63,050 nt of DNA from assembly GCF_027980145.1 (NCBI RefSeq), contig NZ_JAMZNK010000033.1:1-63050 (forward strand). The letters run 5' to 3'. This document shows, one piece after another, positions 34,179 through 41,757 of this stretch. The stretch's first letter is position 1, and each line of letters opens with the position of its first letter. This DNA is from Flavobacterium azizsancarii (lineage in GTDB: Bacteria > Bacteroidota > Bacteroidia > Flavobacteriales > Flavobacteriaceae). A program made the translations under genes and the position numbers. The notes beneath the pieces were generated by a model that was given only the letters and a program-made list of their open reading frames with translations, was not told where the DNA came from and ran no database searches.

Positions 34179-35144
34179 TTATTTGTCGAAACAATCAATG
34201 ATTTGATATGCCACTCTCAAAGCATCTGTAGCTTGTTCAAGCGTCACAACGGGAGTAGTATCTGTTGTGATGGCATTTGCAAATGAGTCTAATTCGTCCA
34301 GAATGGCATTATTTTGCTCCACATCAGGATTAGTAAAATAGATTTGTTTTTTTACACCTTCTGCATTTTGAAGAATCATATCAAAATCGCCCGGAATTTC
34401 AGGAGCATCCTTCATGCGGACTACTTCACATTTTTTTTCCAGAAAATCTACCGAAATATAAGCGTCTTTTTGAAAGAAGCGCGTTTTACGCATGTTCTTC
34501 ATCGAAATTCTGCTTGCTGTTAGATTTGCTACACATCCATTTTCGAATTCGATTCTTGCATTAGCAATATCCGGAGTGTCGCTAATTACAGAAACTCCGC
34601 TGGCATGAATATCTTTTACTTTAGAATGCACAACGCTTAATATAGCATCAATATCATGAATCATTAAATCCAACACTACAGGAACATCAGTTCCACGCGG
34701 ATTAAACTCGGCCAAACGATGTGTTTCTATAAACATTGGGTTTTCGATCATGTTTTTTGTAGCAATAAACGCAGGGTTAAAGCGTTCAACATGACCCACC
34801 TGACCTTTTACGTTATATTCATTGGCTAAAGCAATAATTTCTTCAGCTTCATCAACGGTATTGGCAATTGGTTTTTCTATAAAGATATGTTTTCCGGATT
34901 TAATGGCTACCTTAGCACATTTATAGTGAGAAAGTGTTGGTGTTACAATATCAATGACATCCACAGCATGGATTAATTTTGCAATAGTGCTGAAGTTTTT
35001 ATAACCAAACTCTTTTGAAATTCTTTCGGCATTTTCTTGATTTTCGTCGTAAAATCCAACTAATTCGTATTTGTCAGATTGTTGTAATAAACGTAAATGT
35101 ATTTTACCAAGATGACCAGCACCTAAAACTCCTACTTTTAACAT
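34179..35144 (-). CDS. Gfo/Idh/MocA family oxidoreductase
   Basis: The 321-residue protein has the N-terminal nucleotide-binding motif GVLGAGHLGKIH (residues 4-15), EKPIANT near residue 94 and DLMIHDIDA near residue 160, all typical of Gfo/Idh/MocA oxidoreductases. These act on sugars, inositols or related compounds using NAD(P). The substrate cannot be inferred. It is a single-gene unit with an inverted repeat downstream and shares a divergent intergenic region with pcm. Confidence 0.88.
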   Translation of the reverse strand: MLKVGVLGAGHLGKIHLRLLQQSDKYELVGFYDENQENAERISKEFGYKNFSTIAKLIHAVDVIDIVTPTLSHYKCAKVAIKSGKHIFIEKPIANTVDEAEEIIALANEYNVKGQVGHVERFNPAFIATKNMIENPMFIETHRLAEFNPRGTDVPVVLDLMIHDIDAILSVVHSKVKDIHASGVSVISDTPDIANARIEFENGCVANLTASRISMKNMRKTRFFQKDAYISVDFLEKKCEVVRMKDAPEIPGDFDMILQNAEGVKKQIYFTNPDVEQNNAILDELDSFANAITTDTTPVVTLEQATDALRVAYQIIDCFDK

Positions 35145-35236
35145 GAGAATGTATTTTAAACAAAAATATAATTTATTTGTTGAAAGTAAAAGTGAATGCA
35201 GTAAAGATTTAGCGATTTAATAATTAAAAATCAATA

Positions 35237-35266
35237 TTTGATTTCCTATTTACTTTCTTATTTTTG
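35237..35266 (+). promoter_or_regulatory. Promoter of pcm
   Basis: A TTTG -33 element (35237-35240) and a TATTTTTG -7 element (35259-35266) are separated by 18 bp, matching the Bacteroidota consensus. The TTG start codon lies about 21 bp after the -7 element. Confidence 0.75.
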
Positions 35267-35287
35267 CCAAAATAAAATCTACCCATT

Positions 35288-35929
35288 TTGAAAGACACTG
35301 CCAAACATCAAGGACTACGTAATCAATTAGTAAGCACTTTAGAACAAAAAGGAATTACCGACAGAGCAGTTTTGGATGCGATAAAAAAAATCCCAAGACA
35401 CCTTTTTTTAAATTCAAGTTTTGAAGATTATGCTTATCAGGATAAGGCTTTTCCTATAGGAGCCGGTCAAACAATATCACAGCCGTACACCGTTGCTTTT
35501 CAATCCCAATTATTAGAAGTTAAAAAAGAGCATAAAATTCTCGAAATTGGTACTGGTTCAGGTTACCAAACTGCCGTTTTATGTATGCTGGGCGCAAAAG
35601 TTTTTAGTGTCGAAAGGCAAAATGAATTGTTTAAGACAACTTCGAATTTATTTCCGAAACTAAATATTCGTCCCAAGCATTTGTCGTTTGGTGATGGCTA
35701 CAAAGGGTTGCCAAGTTACGCACCATTTGATAGTATTATTGTTACAGCGGGAGCTCCATTTATTCCTCAGCCTTTAATGGCACAGCTAAAAATAGGAGGA
35801 AGGCTCGTTATACCTTTAGGAGAAGATGTTCAGATTATGACATTATTGATTCGTAAAAATGAAACGCAATTTGAGAAACATGAATTTGGAGAATTTCGAT
35901 TTGTTCCTTTACTAGAAGATAAAAATTAA
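35288..35929 (+). CDS. pcm: Protein-L-isoaspartate O-methyltransferase
   Basis: Pcm repairs isomerised aspartate by S-adenosylmethionine-dependent methylation. The 213-residue product contains PRHLFLNSSFEDYAYQD, GAGQTISQPY near residue 59, the SAM-binding EIGTGSGYQT near residue 88, and IIVTAGAPFIP near 155. The start is a TTG: the family N-terminus (KDTAKHQGLRNQLV) follows immediately, and there is no usable in-frame ATG before the conserved region. The promoter distance also fits this start. Confidence 0.93.
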   Translation: MKDTAKHQGLRNQLVSTLEQKGITDRAVLDAIKKIPRHLFLNSSFEDYAYQDKAFPIGAGQTISQPYTVAFQSQLLEVKKEHKILEIGTGSGYQTAVLCMLGAKVFSVERQNELFKTTSNLFPKLNIRPKHLSFGDGYKGLPSYAPFDSIIVTAGAPFIPQPLMAQLKIGGRLVIPLGEDVQIMTLLIRKNETQFEKHEFGEFRFVPLLEDKN

Positions 35930-35949
35930 AAAGTAGCTATAAATTTCAA

Positions 35950-36043
35950 ACACGGATTTCGCAAATTAGAACTAATTATTTTTAGAAATTAATTTCACAA
36001 ACGTAATTGATTGTTAATTTGTGCTAATTTGTGGAATTCGTGT
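35950..36043. repeat. Imperfect palindromic intergenic element
   Basis: Two 28-bp arms (35950-35977 and 36016-36043) are imperfect inverted copies, recognisable by CAAATTAG and CTAATTTG cores and a terminal ACACG/CGTGT. It fills the convergent gap between pcm and the Fic gene, where it may also act as a terminator. A related half-copy seems to lie at 26764-26815. Confidence 0.6.
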
Positions 36044-36049
36044 TTTATT

Positions 36050-37099
36050 TTATTGAGCGATAATACCAATATGTCGTTCCAGGTCTTCTTTTTCAATTCG
36101 AGCAACAAAGAGTAAAAAATCTTCTTTATTATTTTTTGTCTGGGCGGTTTCTAGAGTTTGATAGTATTGCATACGACTGTCATAATCTCCTTTTATGTTG
36201 GCAATTATATAGCCCTTTTGCAATAAAATTAAATTCATTATCAAACGGGAAGTACGGCCATTTCCATCAATAAAAGGGTGAATTGTTACTAGTCTTTCGT
36301 GCATTTCAGCAGCCAAAACAACGGGATGTAACTTGTTTTTATTGATTTCGTACCAAATAAAATAATCTTCCATTTCTTTGGCAACCATAAAAGGTTGTGG
36401 TGGCATGTGAGTACTTCCTTTTATCATTACTTGTACTTTTCGGTAACGACCTGCATCTTCAGGAATTATACCTCGTAGAATTAAATTATGAATAGACAAA
36501 AGATCGCGTTCGTTTAAAGAAACGTTTCTTTGCATTAAATTTTTAATAAAACCAATAGCTTCCTGATGATTAATCGCTTCTAAATGCTCACGCATACTTT
36601 TTCCGGAAATAGTCAAACCTTCGTTGATCACCATATCTGTTTCACGAAGTGTCATAGTGTTTCCTTCAATTCGATTACTTTCAAAAGTATATTCTAATTC
36701 TAAGGCCTGAGTAATTCTATAGCTGTCATATTGACGATAACTGTCTAATTTTGCTTTTAGAAGATCAATCTCTTTAAGAAGATTTTCTAGAGTTTTAGAA
36801 ATTTTTAATTTTGATACCGTTTTGTTGTATTTGATTTCCTGCTCTGCTACCATTAAGGCTTTTAAGGCAAATTCATCATCTCCAATTTCGTATAGTATTT
36901 TTTCTTTAAGCCATGCAATCATTAAGGTTTCGTAATCTATCTCTAAAAGTTGAGAAAGTTTCGAAATCTGGTCTTTAGTTGGTCTTCTTGTTCCTGATTC
37001 GAATTTGCTTATTAAAGCTTGATCTATACCAAGAATTTGTGCCACTTCACGAGTTTTTAATCCTTTTTGCTCTCTTGCATTTTTAAGAAGTGTTTTCAT
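36050..37099 (-). CDS. Fic family AMPylase-type protein with N-terminal HTH
   Basis: The 349-residue protein has an XRE-type helix-turn-helix (residues 5-57; REVAQILGIDQALISKFE), a helical linker and a Fic domain. The Fic motif is HPFIDGNGRTSR (residues 274-285), which matches HxFx(D/E)GNGRxxR, so catalysis is expected to be intact. An autoinhibitory motif of the (S/T)xxxE(G/N) type is present upstream (SNRIEG, residues 141-146), which suggests the class II arrangement, in which the inhibitory helix lies N-terminal to the Fic core. Fic enzymes usually transfer AMP to proteins. The HTH suggests DNA binding, and a perfect palindrome lies before the start codon. Confidence 0.92.
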   Translation of the reverse strand: MKTLLKNAREQKGLKTREVAQILGIDQALISKFESGTRRPTKDQISKLSQLLEIDYETLMIAWLKEKILYEIGDDEFALKALMVAEQEIKYNKTVSKLKISKTLENLLKEIDLLKAKLDSYRQYDSYRITQALELEYTFESNRIEGNTMTLRETDMVINEGLTISGKSMREHLEAINHQEAIGFIKNLMQRNVSLNERDLLSIHNLILRGIIPEDAGRYRKVQVMIKGSTHMPPQPFMVAKEMEDYFIWYEINKNKLHPVVLAAEMHERLVTIHPFIDGNGRTSRLIMNLILLQKGYIIANIKGDYDSRMQYYQTLETAQTKNNKEDFLLFVARIEKEDLERHIGIIAQ

Positions 37100-37123
37100 T
37101 TATTCTAATGATTTAAATTGTCT

Positions 37124-37138
37124 TGACTAATTTAGTCA
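37124..37138. promoter_or_regulatory. Candidate autoregulatory operator of the HTH-Fic gene
   Basis: TGACTAA and TTAGTCA flank one T, a perfect palindrome 25 bp before the Fic gene's ATG. This spacing and size suit an XRE-family dimer. Autoregulation is inferred. Confidence 0.5.
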
Positions 37139-37187
37139 TTTTTACCGGAATAAAAAAGCAATATTCCACAATATTGCCTTTACAAAA

Positions 37188-37838
37188 TTATATTTTACTT
37201 TTTGGAGGAAGCGATCCGTCTTTTCTCATTTCATCGACAACTGCTTGCATGATTGCGTCTACAGTTGATCCTAAATCCGTCACATAATCGGATTTTGTAG
37301 TTCCTGTCCAGATTAGTTTATTTTCTTTTAATGAAAAAACGTTTGTTTCTACCATATAAGAAGTTGTTTCCTGATAATATCCCGGATCGTAGAAGTAAGG
37401 AGAGTACATTCCGTACCAGTTTCCAAAACCATATCCGTAAACACCGCTGTATAGACCATCGAAACCACCGTAATACATACCTGTATAACTTCCAGGAACA
37501 TAGGTAGTTTCTTTTTCTGCACTTACCAGGCGTAATGTAATTACGCCATCAAAATCTTCATCTTGTAATATTTTTAATTTTTGTTCCTGTGTAAGATTTT
37601 TAGTTGTTTCGTTTAAGTATTCATAAGAGGTTTTGAAGATTGGATTGCTGGCTGCAATTCTGTTTTCGGTGACTCTTCTGGATGCTTCGTCTTTTAATAG
37701 CGCAACAACTAAAACTTTTTTGAAATTTTCCTGGGCGACTGTTATTTTTGGATCTCTCCAACTATTAACTATTGCAGTATTGCTGCCACAGCTTGCAAGT
37801 ACCAAAGCGACGATAAATAAAGTTAAGCATTTCTTCAT
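37188..37838 (-). CDS. DUF4136-like lipoprotein
   Basis: The 216-residue product has a lipoprotein signal (ALVLASCGS, Cys near residue 17). The body resembles DUF4136 lipoproteins (NSWRDPKI near the start, then VLVVALLKDEASRR). A central Gly/Tyr-rich stretch (residues about 115-150; YGGFDGLYSGVYGYGFGNWYG) and the TDLGSTVDAIMQAVVDEM C-terminus follow. Probably attached to the inner leaflet of the outer membrane. Function unknown. Confidence 0.78.
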   Translation of the reverse strand: MKKCLTLFIVALVLASCGSNTAIVNSWRDPKITVAQENFKKVLVVALLKDEASRRVTENRIAASNPIFKTSYEYLNETTKNLTQEQKLKILQDEDFDGVITLRLVSAEKETTYVPGSYTGMYYGGFDGLYSGVYGYGFGNWYGMYSPYFYDPGYYQETTSYMVETNVFSLKENKLIWTGTTKSDYVTDLGSTVDAIMQAVVDEMRKDGSLPPKSKI

Positions 37839-37913
37839 ATTACAAATTTTTAAATATTGTAATAAAAATACGTATAAAATATTAACAAATGCTTCTTGCG
37901 ATAAAAAATAACT

Positions 37914-38369
37914 TTAATTGTAGGCTTTTTTTATTCGGTCTAGATCACGTTTTGTGTCCTGTTCTTTAAGAGATTCACGCTTGTCGTAGTTTTTCTTTCC
38001 TTTACAAAGTCCGATTTGTAGTTTTGCAAGCCCTTTTTCATTGGTAAACAATTTTAAAGGTACAATTGTAAGTCCTTTTGCCTGAACACTTTTGTGAAGA
38101 CTTTTCAATTCCTTTTTATTCAAAAGCAATTTTCTTTCACTTCTTGATTTGTGATTGAATTGATTTCCAAATGTGTATTCTTCTATATAAGTATTAATAG
38201 CAAAAAGTTCGAGATTGCTAAATTCACAAAAACTTTCGGTAATATTGGCTTTTCCTAATCGGATAGATTTGATTTCTGTACCGGATAAAACAATTCCGGC
38301 AGTATAAGTATCGATTATCTCATAATCAAATCGAGCTCTTTTATTAAGTATATTGACTGTTTTTAACAT
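37914..38369 (-). CDS. smpB: SsrA-binding protein SmpB
   Basis: SmpB binds tmRNA (SsrA) and brings it to stalled ribosomes for trans-translation. The 151-residue protein has NKRARFDYEIIDTYTAGIVLSGTEIKSIR at the N-terminus, ANITESFC, and the KGKKNYDKRESLKEQD C-terminal segment that inserts into the mRNA channel. An in-frame ATG at 38406-38408 would give an atypical extension; the start at 38369 matches the family. The gene for tmRNA is not in this window. Confidence 0.96.
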   Translation of the reverse strand: MLKTVNILNKRARFDYEIIDTYTAGIVLSGTEIKSIRLGKANITESFCEFSNLELFAINTYIEEYTFGNQFNHKSRSERKLLLNKKELKSLHKSVQAKGLTIVPLKLFTNEKGLAKLQIGLCKGKKNYDKRESLKEQDTKRDLDRIKKAYN

Positions 38370-38452
38370 AGATGCAAATGTAAACAAAATTGAAAAACTT
38401 TGAAGCAATCAAAGATAATTAAAGATTTTTTTTAATCTATGATTTTAATCAT

Positions 38453-38482
38453 TTTTGAAAGATAAACTTGCTAGTAAGTTTG
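38453..38482 (+). promoter_or_regulatory. Promoter of the beta-barrel protein gene
   Basis: TTTTG (38453-38457) and TAAGTTTG (38475-38482) are separated by 17 bp, a full Bacteroidota consensus match 27 bp upstream of the start codon. Confidence 0.75.
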
Positions 38483-38509
38483 TTAAATAATTTATAAATA
38501 AATTCAAAA

Positions 38510-39139
38510 ATGAAAAAAATTTTAACATTCGCTACTATTGCATTAATTAGTCTAACTGTAAAAGCACAAGATGCTAGTCAGGGTTTAAAAGGAGCTTGGT
38601 TTGTAACGTCACAATTTGGTTACCAGCAAACTAAAACCGGGGATAATAAAAATACAAATTTATCAGTAATACCAATTGTAGGAACATTCATCACGCCATC
38701 TGTAGCTGTTGGAGCGGGACTGGGTTATATTAATATGAAATCAGATGCAAGTGTAGGAGTCGCAGCAACAAAAACAGATTTATTTGTAATTCAGCCCTTG
38801 GCAAGAAAGTATTGGAATGTTGCAGGTTCTCTTTATTTCTTTGGACAAGCAGCTCTTCCAATTATTGCAGGTAAAGAAAAAGAAAGTGGTACAAAAATAA
38901 ACCAGTTCGGTTTGTCTGTCTCAGGAGGTTTTGATTATTTCGTCACTAAAAACTTCTCAGTAGAGTTTTCTTATGATTTAGCGAATTTTACATCAACTAC
39001 AATTGACCCTAAAAGTGGTGAAAAAACTACTGTTACTAATTTTGGATTAGCACATATGGCAAATGTTGATTCTGCTTATTTAGTAGGAGGTTCAAATTTA
39101 ACAACTCCACTTGCGGTTGGATTTAAATTTATATTCTAA
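38510..39139 (+). CDS. Outer membrane beta-barrel protein
   Basis: This is a 209-residue protein with a signal peptide (cleavage after VKAQ) and alternating hydrophobic/aromatic beta-strands ending in a C-terminal Phe (VGFKFIF), the terminal strand recognised by the BAM machinery. It is an OmpW/OprG-like small porin-type barrel of unknown substrate. It has its own promoter and terminator, so it is monocistronic. Confidence 0.85.
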   Translation: MKKILTFATIALISLTVKAQDASQGLKGAWFVTSQFGYQQTKTGDNKNTNLSVIPIVGTFITPSVAVGAGLGYINMKSDASVGVAATKTDLFVIQPLARKYWNVAGSLYFFGQAALPIIAGKEKESGTKINQFGLSVSGGFDYFVTKNFSVEFSYDLANFTSTTIDPKSGEKTTVTNFGLAHMANVDSAYLVGGSNLTTPLAVGFKFIF

Positions 39140-39181
39140 ATAGTTCTAGGCTGATTTAGATTTCAATTTGCTAATTTTGCA

Positions 39182-39218
39182 AAAAAAAGACCGAACTTTT
39201 TTAGAGTACGGTCTTTTT
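39182..39218 (+). terminator. Intrinsic terminator after the beta-barrel gene
   Basis: AAAAGACCG pairs with CGGTCTTTT around a 15-nt interior and is followed by T residues. Confidence 0.85.
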
Positions 39219-39240
39219 GTATAATCTTTAAATTTATAAA

Positions 39241-39468
39241 ATGCAAAATCAATCAAAAGATCCGTTGCACGGCATCACACTTCAAAAAATAGTAGAAGCA
39301 CTAGTGAATCATTATGGTTTTGATACATTGGCAGAATTAATACCTGTCAAATGTTTTACCACAAATCCGAGTGTCAAATCAAGTTTAACTTTTTTAAGAA
39401 AAACCGATTGGGCTCGTAAAAAAGTTGAAGAGTTGTATTTGAAATCTTTATCTAAATTTACAGAATAA
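39241..39468 (+). CDS. VF530 family DNA-binding protein
   Basis: The 75-residue protein fits the VF530 family, recognisable from DPLHGITLQKIVEALV, YGFDTLAELIPVKCF and SSLTFLRKTDWAR. Members form a small helical fold with DNA-binding features; their cellular role is unclear. It starts just after a terminator and ends on the base before the convergent DUF3575 gene's end. Confidence 0.88.
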   Translation: MQNQSKDPLHGITLQKIVEALVNHYGFDTLAELIPVKCFTTNPSVKSSLTFLRKTDWARKKVEELYLKSLSKFTE

Positions 39469-40023
39469 TTACAATTTATAAGAAATCATAACACCTCCAC
39501 GGTAAGGAAGCCATTCACCACTTTTGTTCCAGTTTGGAGCTTTTTCGTATCTGCCTGGAGTTCCGTCGTTATAGTATCCTTTATAAAAACCTTGATGCCA
39601 ACCAGCTCCTGCAAATATATCTAGTAAAAATTTGTCGTTTAATTTGATGTTATATCCAGCTGTAATACCTAAACGATAACCAAAACCATGTTCATATTTG
39701 TTACTGTCCCAGTAATTCCATTTTTGTAATTCATAAACATCCGGACCAGCATGACCACCAACATAAAATCCGTTATATTTTTCTTTAAAATGATAACGAA
39801 CTTCCGGTGTTAATGTATAAAATTTCATTGGACTGTGGCCATCAAAAGATTCCCAAAAAGAAGCCATTACATCAACACTAAAAGTTAATTTTTCTCCAAT
39901 ACTGGTTTCGATACCAATATTTGGAACACCAACTAAAGCTGTTGCGGCATTAAATTTAATAAAAGTTTGACTTTGGGATTGAATCGAAAAGAAAAGGACA
40001 ATGAGAATTAAGTACTTTTTCAT
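39469..40023 (-). CDS. DUF3575 domain outer-membrane protein
   Basis: The 184-residue protein has a signal peptide (cleavage after QSQSQ). The body fits DUF3575: FNAATALVGVPNIGIE at the start, TLTPEVRYHF and the YVGGHAGPDVYELQKW segment. It is predicted to be a beta-barrel with a C-terminal aliphatic/aromatic strand. Function unknown. Confidence 0.8.
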   Translation of the reverse strand: MKKYLILIVLFFSIQSQSQTFIKFNAATALVGVPNIGIETSIGEKLTFSVDVMASFWESFDGHSPMKFYTLTPEVRYHFKEKYNGFYVGGHAGPDVYELQKWNYWDSNKYEHGFGYRLGITAGYNIKLNDKFLLDIFAGAGWHQGFYKGYYNDGTPGRYEKAPNWNKSGEWLPYRGGVMISYKL

Positions 40024-40157
40024 AAAAATAGTTTTCGTAGGGGTTTAGATAAGGCTTTATACCTTATTTCGCGTGCAAATATAACGCAAACCATTAATTA
40101 CTATTATGTAAATGTTTTAATTTAACAAGAATGTTTTTTTATGATAATTAATATTGA

Positions 40158-40709
40158 TTAATTAGCTTCTAGTAATGAGTAGATTACGGAATCTAAAAAG
40201 CGGCCTTCATAAAATTCGTTTTCTTTTAAATGTGCTTCTTTAACAAAACCACATTTTTGAAGCACTTTTTCAGAAGCATAATTTCCGGGGTCAATCACGG
40301 CTTCGATAGAGTGTAGTTTTAGATCTTTAAAGCCATAACTAATTAATCGATTTACGGCTTCTGGAACAATTCCTTTACCGTGAAATTCCGGCAATAAGAT
40401 ATATCCAATTTCAGCACGGTAATTTTGTGGCTGCATCCTGTAATATCCTATAATACCCAATAGTTTAGGGTTGCCTTTTAATGTTATTCCCCAATTGATT
40501 CCTATGTTTGTTACTATTTTATCTTCGATCATAGCAATGTGTTCAAGAGCATCCTCAGAATTTTTCGCCAATGGTCGCGGAATATATTTCATGGTTTCGG
40601 GATTCGAACGTAATTCGAAAACTTCATTTACATCATCGTTTGTTATTCTCCTTAAAAGCAAACGTTCTGTTTCTATTTCGGGAAATGGGGTGAAATTAAA
40701 TTCTAACAT
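40158..40709 (-). CDS. GNAT family N-acetyltransferase (RimJ/RimL-like)
   Basis: The 183-residue protein is a GNAT fold of the RimJ/RimL type: ETERLLLRRI near residue 13, ILLPEFHGKGIVPEAVNRLI (acetyl-CoA-binding region) near 107, and NYASEKVLQKCGFVKEA near 145. It probably acetylates a protein N-terminus, an antibiotic or a small amine. It is co-directional with and 10 bp after the aldose 1-epimerase gene. Confidence 0.88.
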   Translation of the reverse strand: MLEFNFTPFPEIETERLLLRRITNDDVNEVFELRSNPETMKYIPRPLAKNSEDALEHIAMIEDKIVTNIGINWGITLKGNPKLLGIIGYYRMQPQNYRAEIGYILLPEFHGKGIVPEAVNRLISYGFKDLKLHSIEAVIDPGNYASEKVLQKCGFVKEAHLKENEFYEGRFLDSVIYSLLEAN

Positions 40710-40719
40710 TTTTCTTAAA

Positions 40720-41571
40720 TTATAATAGTGTTATACTAAACTTTGAAGTAAAAGTTTGATTAGCATCTAAAGCCAAAATCCCTTCCTTCTTAAATAAATC
40801 CCCAGAATTTTCGGCTGTGTCTGAATAGCCCAACCAAGGTTCAATACAAAGAAATGGCGCTTGATCTTTTGTCCAGATCCCCAAACTTGGAAAATCTTTA
40901 AAATCAAATTTGAGATATGGTTTGGAGTTTTCAAGAATAGTTAATGAATTTGATTCTAAAGATTTAAAAATCAATGCATCGTTTTCGAATAATTTATAAT
41001 TCAAAGGAACCAGATTATCAGTAGTTTCTAAAACTTCTGTTTTATTTGAAATTAAATCATTCTCTAAAATATAATATTTTAAAACTTCTTCTTTTTCAAA
41101 TTCTAGAGCATAATTTTCGAAATTCTCTGGTAAAGCTATTGCCGGATGAGCTCCAATTGAAAAAGGCATTTTAGTTTTACTTTTGTTAATTACTTTATAT
41201 TCGATGTTTAATGACGCTTCTTCAAGAGTGTAAATAAGTTGTAATTCAAATTCAAAAGGATATTTTTTCAAAGTTTCAACATCAGATTGTAAAGAAAAAA
41301 CAGCACTGTTATCAGTCTTTTTTACTAATTGAAAATCCATATCGCGAGCAAATCCATGTCTTGGTAATTGATATTCTTCTCCGTCAATTGTATAAGTATT
41401 GTTTTTTAAAGTACCTACAATCGGAAAAAGGACAGGAGAGTGCTTTCCCCAAAAATCAGGATTCCCTTCCCATATATATTCTTTGTTTTGCTTGTTTTTT
41501 AATGAAAATAATTCAGCTCCTGAATGTTTTATAGAGGCGCTTAGTGTTGAATTTGAAATAGTTGTATTCAA
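40720..41571 (-). CDS. Aldose 1-epimerase family protein
   Basis: The 283-residue beta-sandwich protein resembles galactose mutarotase-type enzymes (WGKHSPVLFPIVGTL near residue 41; IGAHPAIALP near 142). The GAHPA motif contains the catalytic-type His. Its substrate may be a hexose or hexose-6-phosphate (YeaD-like). It is the first gene of a two-gene unit with the GNAT gene. Confidence 0.87.
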   Translation of the reverse strand: MNTTISNSTLSASIKHSGAELFSLKNKQNKEYIWEGNPDFWGKHSPVLFPIVGTLKNNTYTIDGEEYQLPRHGFARDMDFQLVKKTDNSAVFSLQSDVETLKKYPFEFELQLIYTLEEASLNIEYKVINKSKTKMPFSIGAHPAIALPENFENYALEFEKEEVLKYYILENDLISNKTEVLETTDNLVPLNYKLFENDALIFKSLESNSLTILENSKPYLKFDFKDFPSLGIWTKDQAPFLCIEPWLGYSDTAENSGDLFKKEGILALDANQTFTSKFSITLL

Positions 41572-41757
41572 AATGAGTAAGGTTGAAATGAATAAAATTT
41601 ATACTGATGTAAATATATTTTATAAATTTTAGTTTTTTAAGAAAAACCTCCAAATTATTTTTTTGATAAAATTTTGCTAAAATTCAATTTATGATTCTTC
41701 TTTTCTCTGTAAATAGCTTTTTTTTTCATTAATTTGCTAGATAAACAGCTGAAAAAT

